Of a DNA stretch of 64,000 nt, positions 53,395 through 62,843 are shown piece by piece (position 1 is the stretch's first letter; every line of letters starts with the position of its first letter). The position numbers were made by a program, and so were the translations under genes. The DNA is from Actinocorallia longicatena. Its GTDB lineage: Bacteria > Actinomycetota > Actinomycetes > Streptosporangiales > Streptosporangiaceae. The stretch is from assembly GCF_039534125.1 (NCBI RefSeq), contig NZ_BAAAUV010000028.1, forward strand, positions 27,426 to 91,425, read 5' to 3'. The notes below the pieces were generated by a model. It saw only the letters and a program-made list of their open reading frames with translations, did not search any database and was not told the origin of the DNA.

Positions 53395-54910
53395 CGACTG
53401 CATCCTCTGGGTGCGCGCCGGCCATCAGCAGGCCGATCTGCTCGGCGGACGTCTCCGGCGGCACGATGGCCATGATCTTTCCGCGGTACATGACCGCGAT
53501 CCGGTCGGCGAGCGCGTAGATCTCGTCCAGCTCGGTGGAGACGACCAGCACGGGCCGCTTCTGCTCGCGCGCCTCGCGCACGATCCGCTTGTGGATGAAC
53601 TCCATCGCGCCGACGTCGACACCGCGGGTGGGCTGGGAGACCAGCAGCATCCGCAGCGGCCGGGACATCTCCCGCGCCACCACGACCTTCTGCTGGTTAC
53701 CGCCGGACAGCTTGCCCGCCGGGGTGTCGATCGAGGCCGTCCGGATGTCGAACTCCGCGACCCGCTCGTCGGCGTTCTTGCGGATCTTGCCGATGTTCAT
53801 CGAGCCGCGGCTGCTGAACTCCGGCCGGTCGTACAGGTCGAGGACCAGGTTCTCGGCGACACTGCTGCCGCCGACCAGGCCGTCGTGGTTGCGGTCCTCG
53901 GGCACGAACCCGAGCCCCGCGCGGAGGGTGTCGCGGACCGAGCGGCCCACGACCTCGACGCCGTCCAGCGAGATCGACCCCGACACCGGCTGGATCAGCC
54001 CGAGGACCGCCTCGGCGAGCTCGGTCTGGCCGTTGCCCTGGACGCCCGCGACGCCCAGGATCTCGCCCGGGTGGATGTCGAAGCTGATGTCGTCGACGAC
54101 GATCTGCCCGGCCTCGTTCAGCACGGTCAGGTTCTTCACGCTGAAGGCGGGGCCCTCGGCGCTCTCCTCGACCGGCGGCTTCTCGACCTTCAGCCGGACC
54201 TCGCGGCCCACCATCAGGGCGGCCAGCTCGGCCGGGGAGTCCTGCGGGGAGGCGGTCCCGACGACCGAACCGCGCCGGATCACCGTGATCCGGTCGGCGA
54301 TCGCCTTGACCTCCTTGAGCTTGTGGGTGATGAAGACGATGGCCGTCCCGCCCGCGCGCAGCTCGCGCATGACGGTGAACAGTTCCTCGGTCTCCTGGGG
54401 GGTGAGGACCGCGGTGGGCTCGTCGAGGATCAGGAACTTGGCGTTCCTGGTGAGCGCCTTGATGATCTCGACCCGCTGCTGGATGCCGACGGGCAGGTCG
54501 CCGACGATCGCGTCCGGGTCGACCGCGAGGCCGTACCGCTCGCTGATCTCCCGGACGTCCTTGCGCGCCTTGGCGTGGTCGAGCAGCCCGCTCTTCACGC
54601 GCTCGTCGCCCAGCATGACGTTGTCGGCCACGGTGAACACCGGCACGAGCATGAAGTGCTGGTGGACCATGCCGATCCCGGCCGCGATGGCCGAGCGGGG
54701 CCCGTCCAGGCTGAGCTTCTCACCGTTGACGAGGATCTCGCCCTCGGTGGGCTCGTACAGCCCGTACAGGATGTTCATCAGCGTCGACTTGCCCGCCCCG
54801 TTCTCGCCGAGCAGGCAGTGGATCTCGCCGGGATTGATCTCCAGATCGATCGCGTTGTTGGCCACCAAGGTGCCGAAGCGCTTGGTGATGCCCCGAAGTT
54901 CGAGTGACAC
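53387..54910 (-). CDS. Nucleoside ABC transporter ATP-binding protein (two NBDs, NupO-like)
   Basis: 507 residues with two nucleotide-binding domains. Domain 1 has Walker A GENGAGKST and the Walker B region AKFLILDEPTAVL. Domain 2 has VQGNGQTELAEAV instead of a normal Walker A loop, then the LSGGNQQKVVVAREM signature and LLVSQPTRGVD. This asymmetry is normal for the RbsA/NupO class. GTG 54910 follows GGGAGAGG; upstream in-frame ATG 54949 adds 13 non-family residues. A 16-bp hairpin separates it from bmpA. Confidence 0.93.
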   Translation of the reverse strand: MSLELRGITKRFGTLVANNAIDLEINPGEIHCLLGENGAGKSTLMNILYGLYEPTEGEILVNGEKLSLDGPRSAIAAGIGMVHQHFMLVPVFTVADNVMLGDERVKSGLLDHAKARKDVREISERYGLAVDPDAIVGDLPVGIQQRVEIIKALTRNAKFLILDEPTAVLTPQETEELFTVMRELRAGGTAIVFITHKLKEVKAIADRITVIRRGSVVGTASPQDSPAELAALMVGREVRLKVEKPPVEESAEGPAFSVKNLTVLNEAGQIVVDDISFDIHPGEILGVAGVQGNGQTELAEAVLGLIQPVSGSISLDGVEVVGRSVRDTLRAGLGFVPEDRNHDGLVGGSSVAENLVLDLYDRPEFSSRGSMNIGKIRKNADERVAEFDIRTASIDTPAGKLSGGNQQKVVVAREMSRPLRMLLVSQPTRGVDVGAMEFIHKRIVREAREQKRPVLVVSTELDEIYALADRIAVMYRGKIMAIVPPETSAEQIGLLMAGAHPEDAVDE

Positions 54911-54967
54911 CTTCGGTACCTCTCCCAAAACCTCTGAGGCTAAAGGCAAATAGCCCCGATAACTTGA

Positions 54968-55004
54968 TCGAGCGGAGCGGGAGTCAGGCTCCCGCTCCGC
55001 TCGA
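54968..55004 (-). terminator. Attenuating hairpin between binding-protein and ATPase genes
   Basis: Perfect 16-bp stem 54968-54983 with 54989-55004 and a 5-nt loop. It lies 12 bp after the BMP gene stop on the minus strand. Such hairpins stabilise the abundant binding-protein mRNA and reduce read-through to the transporter genes; that role is inferred. Confidence 0.8.
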
Positions 55005-55015
55005 AGGGAAGTGCG

Positions 55016-56104
55016 TCAGGCCTTGGGCGCGGACGGCGAGGTGATCGCGATCTTGCCGGAGATGATGTCGGCCTTGATCTGGTCGAGCTCCGCCTTCAGG
55101 GTCGCGTCGACCTTGGAGTCGAAGTCGTGGAACGGCGCGAGCTGGGTGCCGCCGTTCTCGAGGGTGCCGAGGTAACCGCCGGACAGCGGGCCCTTGGTGG
55201 CGTTGACGACGGTCTGCTTGACCGCGCCCTCCATGCCCTTCATGACCGAGGTCAGGAAGACGTCGCAGTACTGCGAGGCCGACTCGCAGCCGTCGGTGTC
55301 GACCCAGATCGTGACGACCTTGCCGCCGGACTCCTTCGCCGCGGCCGCGGCGCCCAGGCCGGTGCCGCCCGCGACCGGGAAGATCACGTCAGCGCCCTGC
55401 TGGATGAAGTTCTTCGAGATCGACTTGCCCTTGTTCTGGTCGCCGAAGTTCTGGGCGAAGGAACCGCTCTTGGGGTTCTTCTCGTCCCAGCCGAGGACCT
55501 TGACGTCCTTGCCCTTGGCCTTGTTGAAGTACTGGACGCCCTCCCAGAAGCCGTCCATGAAGATGGTGACCGGCGGGATGTTCAGTCCGCCGAAGGTGGC
55601 GACCTTGCCGGTCTTGGAGTAGGCGGCGGCGAGGTAGCCGGCCTGGAAGGAGCTCTGCGCGGTGTTGAACTGCATGCCGTAGACCTTCTGGCCGTCCACC
55701 GACGGGTAGTCCACGATCGCGAACTGCGTGTTCGGGTTCTGCTTCGAGGCGTTGGTGGTCGCCTCGCCCATCAGGCCGCCGACGGCCACGACGAGGTTGC
55801 AGCCCTTCTTCACTTCGCTGTTCAGGTTCGGCACGTAGTCGTTGGCCGACGTGGAGGCCACGTAGCTGACCTTGGCGCCGGTCTCCTTGCCTGCGGCCTC
55901 CATGCCCGCCCAGGAGGCCGTGTTGAAGGAGCGGTCGTCGATGCCACCGGTGTCGGTGACCATACACGCGGAGAAGTTGCTGGCGTTCGCAGAAGAGCCC
56001 GCGCTCGGCGAGGTGCTCGTCTCGTCCTTCGGCTTCTCTCCACACGCGGCGACCAGCAGCGCAAGACCGGCCACACCGGCAGCGAGCCGGATCCCCTTGG
56101 ACAC
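55016..56104 (-). CDS. bmpA: BMP-family nucleoside-binding lipoprotein
   Basis: 362 residues from GTG 56104 (GGAGG 9 bases upstream). The signal peptide ends in the lipobox VAACG. The mature part has the BMP/Med fold: ACMVTDTGGIDDRSFNTASWAG, NLVVAVGGLMGEATTNAS, FQAGYLAAAYSKTGKVATFGGLN and QQGADVIFPVAGGTGLGAAAAA. PnrA/NupN relatives bind purine nucleosides. It is the first gene of the importer operon and divergent from cdd. Confidence 0.93.
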   Translation of the reverse strand: MSKGIRLAAGVAGLALLVAACGEKPKDETSTSPSAGSSANASNFSACMVTDTGGIDDRSFNTASWAGMEAAGKETGAKVSYVASTSANDYVPNLNSEVKKGCNLVVAVGGLMGEATTNASKQNPNTQFAIVDYPSVDGQKVYGMQFNTAQSSFQAGYLAAAYSKTGKVATFGGLNIPPVTIFMDGFWEGVQYFNKAKGKDVKVLGWDEKNPKSGSFAQNFGDQNKGKSISKNFIQQGADVIFPVAGGTGLGAAAAAKESGGKVVTIWVDTDGCESASQYCDVFLTSVMKGMEGAVKQTVVNATKGPLSGGYLGTLENGGTQLAPFHDFDSKVDATLKAELDQIKADIISGKIAITSPSAPKA

Positions 56105-56249
56105 TTTGCCTCCATGTTGATGCGGGCTGGAGCAACCACTACTCCAAGCCTGTGCGGTACCCAGGTTCACCCTCCGTGGCCATTTCGTCGAGTTCCACAG
56201 CGGTGTTGTGGGCATACCGTTACGAAAATGCCTTCATCGGGTGACAGAT

Positions 56250-56269
56250 ACCGTCATACGTGTGACGGT
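56250..56269. promoter_or_regulatory. Inverted repeat in the bmpA-cdd divergent promoter region
   Basis: ACCGTCA-N6-TGACGGT, a perfect 7-bp palindrome, between the divergent bmpA and cdd starts. A second related GTGAC/GTCAT pairing lies just upstream. It could be the operator for a shared nucleoside-responsive regulator of both operons. Confidence 0.55.
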
Positions 56270-56326
56270 CACCATACGCCTGGTTTACATGTACCCGCGA
56301 CCCCTGCCTGACCTGCGGGACCGCGT

Positions 56327-56332
56327 TAGAGT
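56327..56332 (+). promoter_or_regulatory. Probable -10 element of a leaderless cdd promoter
   Basis: TAGAGT ends 6 bp before the cdd ATG and no Shine-Dalgarno is present there. This fits a leaderless transcript starting at or near the A of the start codon. The -35 element cannot be assigned. Confidence 0.5.
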
Positions 56333-56338
56333 CACTCT

Positions 56339-56752
56339 ATGGACGTGATCGATTGGGATCTGCTCCGGGGTGCCGCGAAAGTTGCGATGTCGCGCGCTTA
56401 CGCGCGATACTCCCGCTTTCCCGTCGGGGCCGCCGCCCTGACCTCGGACGGCAGAGTGATTACAGGCAGCAACATCGAGAACGCCTCCTACGGGCTCACT
56501 CTCTGTGCCGAATGCTCTCTGATCTCGGCATTGCACGGTGCGGGAGAGATCAAGGAGCTCACCTTCAGTGAGGTTCCGCGCTTGCTCGCAGTGAGCGTGG
56601 TGGACCGCGAAGGCCGCCCCCTGACCCCCTGCGGACGGTGCCGACAGCTCCTTTACGAGCACGGCGGACCGGAGTTGCTGCTGGAGACCGCGACCGGGAT
56701 CCGGCGGCTCACGGAGTACCTGCCGGACGCCTTCGGGCCCGAGTACCTCTAA
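56339..56752 (+). CDS. cdd: Cytidine deaminase
   Basis: 137-residue tetrameric enzyme converting (deoxy)cytidine to (deoxy)uridine. Zinc ligands are C56 (CAE motif, with catalytic E58), C98 and C101 (PCGRC). First gene of the cdd-deoA-add operon; the gap to deoA is 12 bp. The start is probably leaderless. Confidence 0.95.
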   Translation: MDVIDWDLLRGAAKVAMSRAYARYSRFPVGAAALTSDGRVITGSNIENASYGLTLCAECSLISALHGAGEIKELTFSEVPRLLAVSVVDREGRPLTPCGRCRQLLYEHGGPELLLETATGIRRLTEYLPDAFGPEYL

Positions 56753-56764
56753 GGAAGAATTTAC

Positions 56765-58042
56765 ATGGACGTCATCGAGGTGATCCTCGCCAAGCGGGAC
56801 CGGGGCGAGCTGACCACCGCCCAGATCGACTGGGTGATCGAGAACTACACGTCCGGCGTCGTCGCCGACGAGCAGATGTCGGCGCTGAACATGGCGATCC
56901 TCCTCAACGGCATGACCCGGCGCGAGATCGCCGACTGGACCAAGGCCATGATCCGCTCCGGCGAGCGGATGGACTGGTCGGTCCTGGACCGCCCGACCAC
57001 CGACAAGCACTCCACCGGCGGCGTCGGCGACAAGATCACCCTCCCCCTGTCGCCGCTGGTCGCGGCCTGCGGCGGGGCCGTCCCCCAGCTCTCGGGCCGC
57101 GGGCTCGGCCACACCGGCGGCACCCTGGACAAGCTGGAGTCCATCCCCGGCTGGCGGGCCCTGCTGTCCAACGACGAGATGCTGCGGGTGCTGCGCGAGG
57201 CCGGAGCGGTGATCTGCGCGGCCGGGGACGGGCTGGCCCCCGCCGACAAGAAGCTCTACGCCCTCCGCGACGTCACCGGCACCGTCGAGGCCATCCCGCT
57301 GATCGCCTCCTCGATCATGTCCAAGAAGATCGCCGAGGGGACGTCGGCGCTGGTCCTGGACGTCAAGGTGGGTTCCGGTGCCTTCATGAAGTCGGTGCCG
57401 ATGGCCCAGGAGCTGGCCAGGACCATGGTCGCCCTCGGCCAGGACGCCGGGGTGAACACCGTCGCGCTGCTGACGGCCATGGACCGTCCGCTGGGCCGCA
57501 CGGCCGGCAACGCCATCGAGGTGACCGAATCCCTCGAGGTGCTGGCCGGCGGCGGGCCATCGGACGTGGTCGAGCTGACCGTCGCGCTGGCCCGCGAGAT
57601 GCTGGCGGCCGCCGGGATCTCCGGCAAGGACCCGGCCGACGCCCTGCGCGACGGCTCCGCCATGGACTCCTGGAAGACCATGATCCGGGCCCAGGGCGGC
57701 GACCCCGACGCGCCGCTGCCCGTCGCGACGGAGACCGAGGTCGTCACCGCGCCGTCCTCGGGCGTCCTGACCCGGCTCGACGCCTACGGCGTGGGCCTGG
57801 CCGCCTGGCGGCTCGGCGCGGGCAGGGCCCGCAAGGAGGACCCGGTCAGCGCGGGCGCGGGCGTCACCTGGCACGCCGTGCCCGGCGACTCCGTCACCGC
57901 GGGGCAGCCCCTGTTCACCCTGCACACCGACGAGCCCGGCCGCGTCCCCCGCGCCCTGGAGTCCCTCGAGGGCGCCTTCGACATCGTGGAAGGCGGCGAG
58001 CCCGACCTGCTGCCGCTGATCATCGAAAGGATCGACGCATGA
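56765..58042 (+). CDS. deoA: Thymidine/pyrimidine nucleoside phosphorylase
   Basis: 425 residues. KHSTGGVGDK phosphate loop, SGRGLGHTGGTLDKLESIPG and the DVKVGSGAFMK segment are intact. It splits (deoxy)uridine or thymidine with phosphate into base and (deoxy)ribose 1-phosphate. AAGGAAG lies upstream of ATG 56765. The stop overlaps the add start (ATGA). Confidence 0.95.
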   Translation: MDVIEVILAKRDRGELTTAQIDWVIENYTSGVVADEQMSALNMAILLNGMTRREIADWTKAMIRSGERMDWSVLDRPTTDKHSTGGVGDKITLPLSPLVAACGGAVPQLSGRGLGHTGGTLDKLESIPGWRALLSNDEMLRVLREAGAVICAAGDGLAPADKKLYALRDVTGTVEAIPLIASSIMSKKIAEGTSALVLDVKVGSGAFMKSVPMAQELARTMVALGQDAGVNTVALLTAMDRPLGRTAGNAIEVTESLEVLAGGGPSDVVELTVALAREMLAAAGISGKDPADALRDGSAMDSWKTMIRAQGGDPDAPLPVATETEVVTAPSSGVLTRLDAYGVGLAAWRLGAGRARKEDPVSAGAGVTWHAVPGDSVTAGQPLFTLHTDEPGRVPRALESLEGAFDIVEGGEPDLLPLIIERIDA

Positions 58043-59112
58043 GCGACGTCCCCACCCTGGAGCAGATCCGGCGGGCCCCGAAGGTCCTCCTGCACGACCA
58101 CCTCGACGGCGGGCTGCGCCCCGAGACGATCGTCGAGCTGTCGGATCTGTACGGGTATACCGGCCTGCCCGAGAACGAGGCCGGGGCCCTGCGGACCTGG
58201 TTCCGCACCGCCGCCGACTCCGGATCGCTCGAACGCTACCTCGAGACCTTCCGGCACACCGTCGCGGTGATGCAGACCCAGGAGTCCCTGCACCGGATCG
58301 CCTTCGAGTGCGCCCAGGACCTGGCCGCCGACGGCGTCGTCTACGCCGAGGTCCGCTACGCCCCCGAGCAGCACATCGTCCAGGGCCTGTCCCTCGACGC
58401 CGTCGTGGAGGCCGTCAACGCGGGCTTCGCCGAGGGCGGCAGGGAGCACGGGATCAAGGTCAGGTCGCTGCTGACGGCCATGCGGCACCAGGCCCGCTCG
58501 ATGGAGATCGCCGAGCTGGCCGTGCGCTACCGCGACGAGGGCGTCGCCGGCTTCGACATCGCGGGCGCCGAGGCCGGCAACCCGCCCACCCGCCACCTCG
58601 ACGCCTTCGAGTACCTCCAGCGTGAGAACGCCCACTTCACCATCCACGCGGGCGAGGCGTTCGGGCTGCCGTCGATCTGGCAGGCCATCCAGTGGTGCGG
58701 CGCCGACCGGCTCGGCCACGGCGTCCGGATCATCGACGACATCTCCCGGGACGGCACCAAGCTGGGCCGCCTGGCCGACTACGTGCGCGACAAGCGCATC
58801 CCGCTGGAGATGTGCCCCACCTCCAACCTCCAGACCGGTGCGGCCGACTCGATCGCCGAGCACCCGATCGGCCTGCTGACCGCGCTCCGCTTCCGGGTGA
58901 CGGTCAACACCGACAACCGGCTCATGTCGGGCACGAGCCTGTCGGAGGAGTTCGCCAAGCTCGTCGAGGCCTTCTCCTACGACTGGGACGACCTGCGCTG
59001 GTTCACCGTCAACGCCATGAAGTCCGCGTTCCTGGGCTTCGACGAGCGTCTCGAACTGATCAACGGCGTCATCAAGCCGGGATTCGAGCAGCTCAAGTGG
59101 GCCGCGCGCTGA
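58039..59112 (+). CDS. add: Adenosine deaminase
   Basis: 357-residue zinc enzyme converting (deoxy)adenosine to (deoxy)inosine, the substrate of the PNP at 45493. Zinc/active-site motifs: H19-D-H21 (LHDHLDGGLRPETI), FTIHAGEA, LGHGVRI and VNTDNRLMSGTSL with the catalytic Asp. ATG 58039 overlaps the deoA stop. An excellent terminator follows. Confidence 0.95.
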   Translation: MSDVPTLEQIRRAPKVLLHDHLDGGLRPETIVELSDLYGYTGLPENEAGALRTWFRTAADSGSLERYLETFRHTVAVMQTQESLHRIAFECAQDLAADGVVYAEVRYAPEQHIVQGLSLDAVVEAVNAGFAEGGREHGIKVRSLLTAMRHQARSMEIAELAVRYRDEGVAGFDIAGAEAGNPPTRHLDAFEYLQRENAHFTIHAGEAFGLPSIWQAIQWCGADRLGHGVRIIDDISRDGTKLGRLADYVRDKRIPLEMCPTSNLQTGAADSIAEHPIGLLTALRFRVTVNTDNRLMSGTSLSEEFAKLVEAFSYDWDDLRWFTVNAMKSAFLGFDERLELINGVIKPGFEQLKWAAR

Positions 59113-59121
59113 GCCGAACCG

Positions 59122-59152
59122 ATGAGAGCCCCGTCTCACCAGGGGCTCTCAT
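59122..59152 (+). terminator. Rho-independent terminator of the cdd-deoA-add operon
   Basis: Perfect 11-bp stem (ATGAGAGCCCC at 59122-59132 with 59142-59152), 9-nt loop, followed by GTTTTAC. It lies 9 bp after the add stop. The best intrinsic terminator in the window. Confidence 0.9.
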
Positions 59153-59240
59153 GTTTTACTTAGAAACGGTCAAGACCCGTTAAACCCTGACATAACCTCA
59201 CTGACTGTCCCCCCGAAGGCCGACGTGAGGTGTGTGTTCT

Positions 59241-60461
59241 GTGACCGCTACGAGAGGCTCTCACAGACCCCCTCCCCCGGTCCGGACGGTCGGCGGCCAC
59301 GACCGGGACCTCGATCTCGACGCCTACCGCCCCCTCGTCGGCCACGGCCTCGACCCCGATCGCAAGCCCTATGTCGGCTTCGGCGCGGCCCTGCCCGCCC
59401 TCGCCGGATACCTCCTGGTCCGCACGTTCGGGGCCTACGTCCTGTGGCTGTGGGGCTCCTCGCAGGGCAAGCCGCTGACCGACCTGTTCGGGCGCGCCTG
59501 GGACGCCAACTGGCTCACCGGCATCGCGCAGAACGGCTACGACCTCGGCGAGCCCCTGCGCAGCAACCTGGCCTTCTTCCCGCTCTTCCCCGGCCTCATC
59601 AAGGCCGTCGACGCCCTCTCGCCGCTCGACGCCGCCGGGGCCGGGATCCTCCTCGCCTGGGTGAGCGGCGCCGCGGCGGCCTGGGGACTCTTCGCGCTCG
59701 GCACCCGGCTGCACGACCCCAGGACGGGCATCATGCTGGCCGTCCTGTGGGGCGTGATCCCGCACGCGGTCACCGAGTCGATGGCCTACACCGAGAGCCT
59801 GTTCACCGCGCTGGCCGTCTGGGCGCTCTACGAGGTGCTCCAGCGCCGTTGGATCACCGCCGGGCTGCTGACCCTGGTCGCCGGGCTCAGCCGGCCGACC
59901 GCCTCGGCCCTGATCGGCGCGGTCTGCCTGGCCGCCCTGGTGGCCGTGGTCCGCCGCCGCGACGGCTGGCGCCCCTGGCTGGCCCTCCTGCTGGCCCCGC
60001 TCGGCTGGCTGGCCTACCTGCTGTGGGTCGGCCTGCGCACCGGACGCCTCGACGGCTGGTTCCACATCCAGGGCGAGGGCTGGGGATCGAGATTCGACGG
60101 CGGCGGATACACCCTCGAGCAGGCCCGCCAGGTGCTGAGCAGGGCGTCCGAGCTGGAAATGATCATGATCACCCTGATCCTGGTCGTCTCCGTCGGGCTG
60201 TTCGTGCTGAGCCTGCTCGACCGGCAGCCCTGGCCGCTGCTCGTCTACTCCGCGCTGATGCTCGCCACCACCCTCGGCGGCGACGGCTACTACCACTCCA
60301 AGGCCCGCTACCTCGTGCCCGCGTTCGCCCTGCTGATCCCCGCGGCGGCCGCGCTCGGCCGGGCGAGGACGAGCCGGGCCGTGGTCGTCCTGACGACCCT
60401 GTGCCTGGTCTCGGCCTACATGGGCGGCTACCTGCTCCTGGTCTGGAGGCACTCGCCGTGA
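59241..60461 (+). CDS. PIG-V-like polytopic mannosyltransferase (putative)
   Basis: 406 residues, about ten TM helices, of the bacterial PIG-V/GT-C-like group. Seen: the early acidic motif WDANWLTGIAQNGYD (a GT-C-type catalytic Asp in the first loop), LAFFPLFPGLI, and TESMAYTESLFTALAVWALYE. It probably transfers a sugar from a lipid-linked donor outside the membrane. GTG 59241 has GAGG ten bases upstream. First gene of the polysaccharide run (34 bp before GH16). Confidence 0.8.
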   Translation: MTATRGSHRPPPPVRTVGGHDRDLDLDAYRPLVGHGLDPDRKPYVGFGAALPALAGYLLVRTFGAYVLWLWGSSQGKPLTDLFGRAWDANWLTGIAQNGYDLGEPLRSNLAFFPLFPGLIKAVDALSPLDAAGAGILLAWVSGAAAAWGLFALGTRLHDPRTGIMLAVLWGVIPHAVTESMAYTESLFTALAVWALYEVLQRRWITAGLLTLVAGLSRPTASALIGAVCLAALVAVVRRRDGWRPWLALLLAPLGWLAYLLWVGLRTGRLDGWFHIQGEGWGSRFDGGGYTLEQARQVLSRASELEMIMITLILVVSVGLFVLSLLDRQPWPLLVYSALMLATTLGGDGYYHSKARYLVPAFALLIPAAAALGRARTSRAVVVLTTLCLVSAYMGGYLLLVWRHSP

Positions 60462-60495
60462 CCGCCGACCGCACTTCTCACCGCTGGGAGGACCG

Positions 60496-61404
60496 ATGAC
60501 CGCCAGGACTTCCTGGGGAGCCCGGGCCCAGGTCGCCGTGGCCGTCGTGGCCGGCGGCCTGCTCGCCGCCGGGACGGCCGTCCATGTCATGGGCGGCGAC
60601 GACCCGTCCGGGAGCACGCGTAAGGACGGCAGGCCCGTCGCGGCCGTCGACACCGCGGTCGACCCCGGCTCCGTCCAGCCCGCCAGGGGACCGAAGATCG
60701 TCTGGTCGGACGAGTTCGACGGCGGCGGAGCGGTCGACGAGGGCCGCTGGTCCAGCATGACCGGCGACCGCGGCGGCTGGGGCGTCGGCGGCCTGGCCTA
60801 CTACGACCCGGCCAACGTCGTCCAGGACGGCTCGGGCACCCTGAACATCACCGCGTCCAGGAACACCAGGGCGCAGAAGTGCTGGTATGGACCGTGCCAA
60901 TACCGGTCGGGCCGCATCCAGACCGCCGGGCGGTTCTCCCTGAAGTACGGGACCTTCGCCGCGCGCATCAAGTTCCCCACCGGCAAGGGCGTCTTCCCGG
61001 CGTTCTGGCTCCAGAGCGAGCACGCCGACTACGGCACCGGCCGCTACGCCGAGATCGACATCGCCGAGGTCTTCGGCGCCCATCCCAGGGACGTCCTCGG
61101 CGCGGCGCACCAGACCAAGAAGCTGATCGACACCCGGAAGACCCTCGACGAGCCGCTCGACTCGGGCTTCCACACCTACGCTGTGAAATGGACCCCCACC
61201 GCGATCCGCTGGTTCCTCGACGGGAAGCCGTTCGGGGAGCTCAAGCGGTACAAGGGCTGGTCCTTCGACCAGCCGATGCAGATCATCATGAACCTGCAGA
61301 TCGGCGGCGACTGGCAGGGACCCCCGAACGCCCGGACGAGGTTCCCCGCCGTCATGGCCGTCGACTGGGTCCGCATCTACGAGAACCCGACGGAGCCCAG
61401 GTGA
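60496..61404 (+). CDS. Secreted/anchored GH16 glycoside hydrolase (copy 1)
   Basis: 302 residues with an N-terminal hydrophobic anchor (QVAVAVVAGGLLAAGTAVHVMG), then a GH16 jelly roll. The catalytic ExDxxE reads EIDIAEVF (nucleophile Glu first, acid/base Glu last). A Cys pair KCWYGPC may form a disulfide. GH16 enzymes cut beta-1,3/1,4 glucans or related polysaccharides. GGGAGG precedes the ATG. The stop overlaps the GT2 start (GTGA). Confidence 0.92.
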   Translation: MTARTSWGARAQVAVAVVAGGLLAAGTAVHVMGGDDPSGSTRKDGRPVAAVDTAVDPGSVQPARGPKIVWSDEFDGGGAVDEGRWSSMTGDRGGWGVGGLAYYDPANVVQDGSGTLNITASRNTRAQKCWYGPCQYRSGRIQTAGRFSLKYGTFAARIKFPTGKGVFPAFWLQSEHADYGTGRYAEIDIAEVFGAHPRDVLGAAHQTKKLIDTRKTLDEPLDSGFHTYAVKWTPTAIRWFLDGKPFGELKRYKGWSFDQPMQIIMNLQIGGDWQGPPNARTRFPAVMAVDWVRIYENPTEPR

Positions 61405-62843
61405 GCGCCCCCGTGAACCACGCCGAGCAGCGCACACGGCCCCGCAAGGCCTCCCGGCTCGGCAGCCTGACCGCCTTCGTGCTCCTGTCGGCGGCGGCCT
61501 TCGCCTGGGGCACGCCCGAGCACCTGACCGTCCTCGGCTACCTGCTGTTCGGGCTGCTCGCCGTCAAGCTCGTCCTCGCCCTGGCCTACCGGCCGGTCGC
61601 GCCGCGCGCCGACGCCCCCGTGCTCGACGCCGCGGTCGTCGTGCCGATCTACAACGAGGACCCGGAGATCCTGCGGCGCTGCCTCGTCACCCTCCTGAAC
61701 CAGGAGACCAGGCCCCGCACCGTGATGGTCGTCGACGACGGAAGCGCCGACGACGCGGCCGCCCGGGTCGCCGAGACGATGGTCCGGCCGTTCCGCGACC
61801 GCGGGATCCGGCTGCTGGTCCTGCGCCAGCGGCGGAACATGGGCAAGCGTGAGGCGCTGGCCCGCGGCTTCCTGACCGCCCCGCACGCCGACGTGTACGT
61901 GGGCGTCGACAGCGACACGATCCTGCACGAGAACGCGTTCACCGAGCTGTTCGCCCCGCTCGCCGACCCCAGGGTCACCGGGGTGACCGGCACGGTCCTG
62001 GCCTCGAACTACAAGGTCAACGTGCTCACCCGGCTCATCGAGCTGCGCTACGCGAACGCCTTCCTCTACGAGCGGGCCGCCTACTCGATGGTCAAGAGCG
62101 TCCTGTGCTGCTGCGGATCGCTCGCCGCCTACCGCGGCTCCGTCGTCCACAAGTACCTCGACGACTTCCGCACCCAGACGTTCATGGGCGAGCCCGCGAC
62201 CGTCGGCGACGACCGCCGCCTGACCAACTACTGCCTGCTCGAGGGGCAGGTCGTGATCCAGACGAGCGCGATGGCCGAGACCGCCGTGCCCGAGCGGATG
62301 AGCCACTACGTCCGGCAGCAGGCCCGCTGGAACCGCTCGTTCTTCCGCGAGACGCTCTGGTGCCTCAAGGCGTTCCCTGTCAGGCGGCCGATGGCCTTCC
62401 TCCTGTCGTTCATCGAGATCGCGACCTGGCTGGTGTTCACCACCACGCTGCTGTACTCGCTGGTCGTCTACCCGCTGATGCACGGCGGCCGGTTCGTGCT
62501 CGCCCAGTACGCCACCATGATCGTCATCTACGGGTACCTGCGGTCGGTCCGCTATCTGGACCTCCCGCGGCCCGGCATGGGATTCGCCGGAAAGCTCGGG
62601 ATCTTCCTGATGGCGCCGCTGTACGGGCTGATGCACATCCTGCTGCTCCTGCCGATCCGGGTCTTCTCCCTGATGACGCTCGGCACGTCGAGCTGGGGCA
62701 CCCGCGCCAGGGTCGAGGTGTCGGTCGCGGCCGAGGACCCGCTGGCCACCCTGCGGGACCCGGTCGTCATCGAGCCCAAGTCCGATCTCCCCGTCCGGCA
62801 CGGCGTGCCGCTGCGGCCGTCCCTCTCCAGGAGCGTGCGATGA
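61401..62843 (+). CDS. Hyaluronan-synthase-like processive GT2 glycosyltransferase
   Basis: 480 residues. Two N-terminal TM helices, a GT2 domain with VVPIYNEDPEI, the UDP motif VVDDGSADD, DxD-type VDSDT, the acceptor motif GDDRRLTN and QQARWNRSF (QxxRW). About four C-terminal TM helices form a channel. This pattern is that of HasA/NodC-type processive synthases making beta-linked polymers from UDP-sugars. GTG 61401 overlaps the GH16 stop; the stop overlaps the second GH16 gene (ATGA), so all three are coupled. Confidence 0.9.
   Translation: MSAPVNHAEQRTRPRKASRLGSLTAFVLLSAAAFAWGTPEHLTVLGYLLFGLLAVKLVLALAYRPVAPRADAPVLDAAVVVPIYNEDPEILRRCLVTLLNQETRPRTVMVVDDGSADDAAARVAETMVRPFRDRGIRLLVLRQRRNMGKREALARGFLTAPHADVYVGVDSDTILHENAFTELFAPLADPRVTGVTGTVLASNYKVNVLTRLIELRYANAFLYERAAYSMVKSVLCCCGSLAAYRGSVVHKYLDDFRTQTFMGEPATVGDDRRLTNYCLLEGQVVIQTSAMAETAVPERMSHYVRQQARWNRSFFRETLWCLKAFPVRRPMAFLLSFIEIATWLVFTTTLLYSLVVYPLMHGGRFVLAQYATMIVIYGYLRSVRYLDLPRPGMGFAGKLGIFLMAPLYGLMHILLLLPIRVFSLMTLGTSSWGTRARVEVSVAAEDPLATLRDPVVIEPKSDLPVRHGVPLRPSLSRSVR

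Noticed and set aside
56263..56275. GTGAC/GTCAC motif resembling a cAMP receptor protein site before cdd
   Set aside because: The half-site spacing (GTG-N7-CAC) differs from the TGTGA-N6-TCACA consensus, so it is reported only as a generic inverted repeat.
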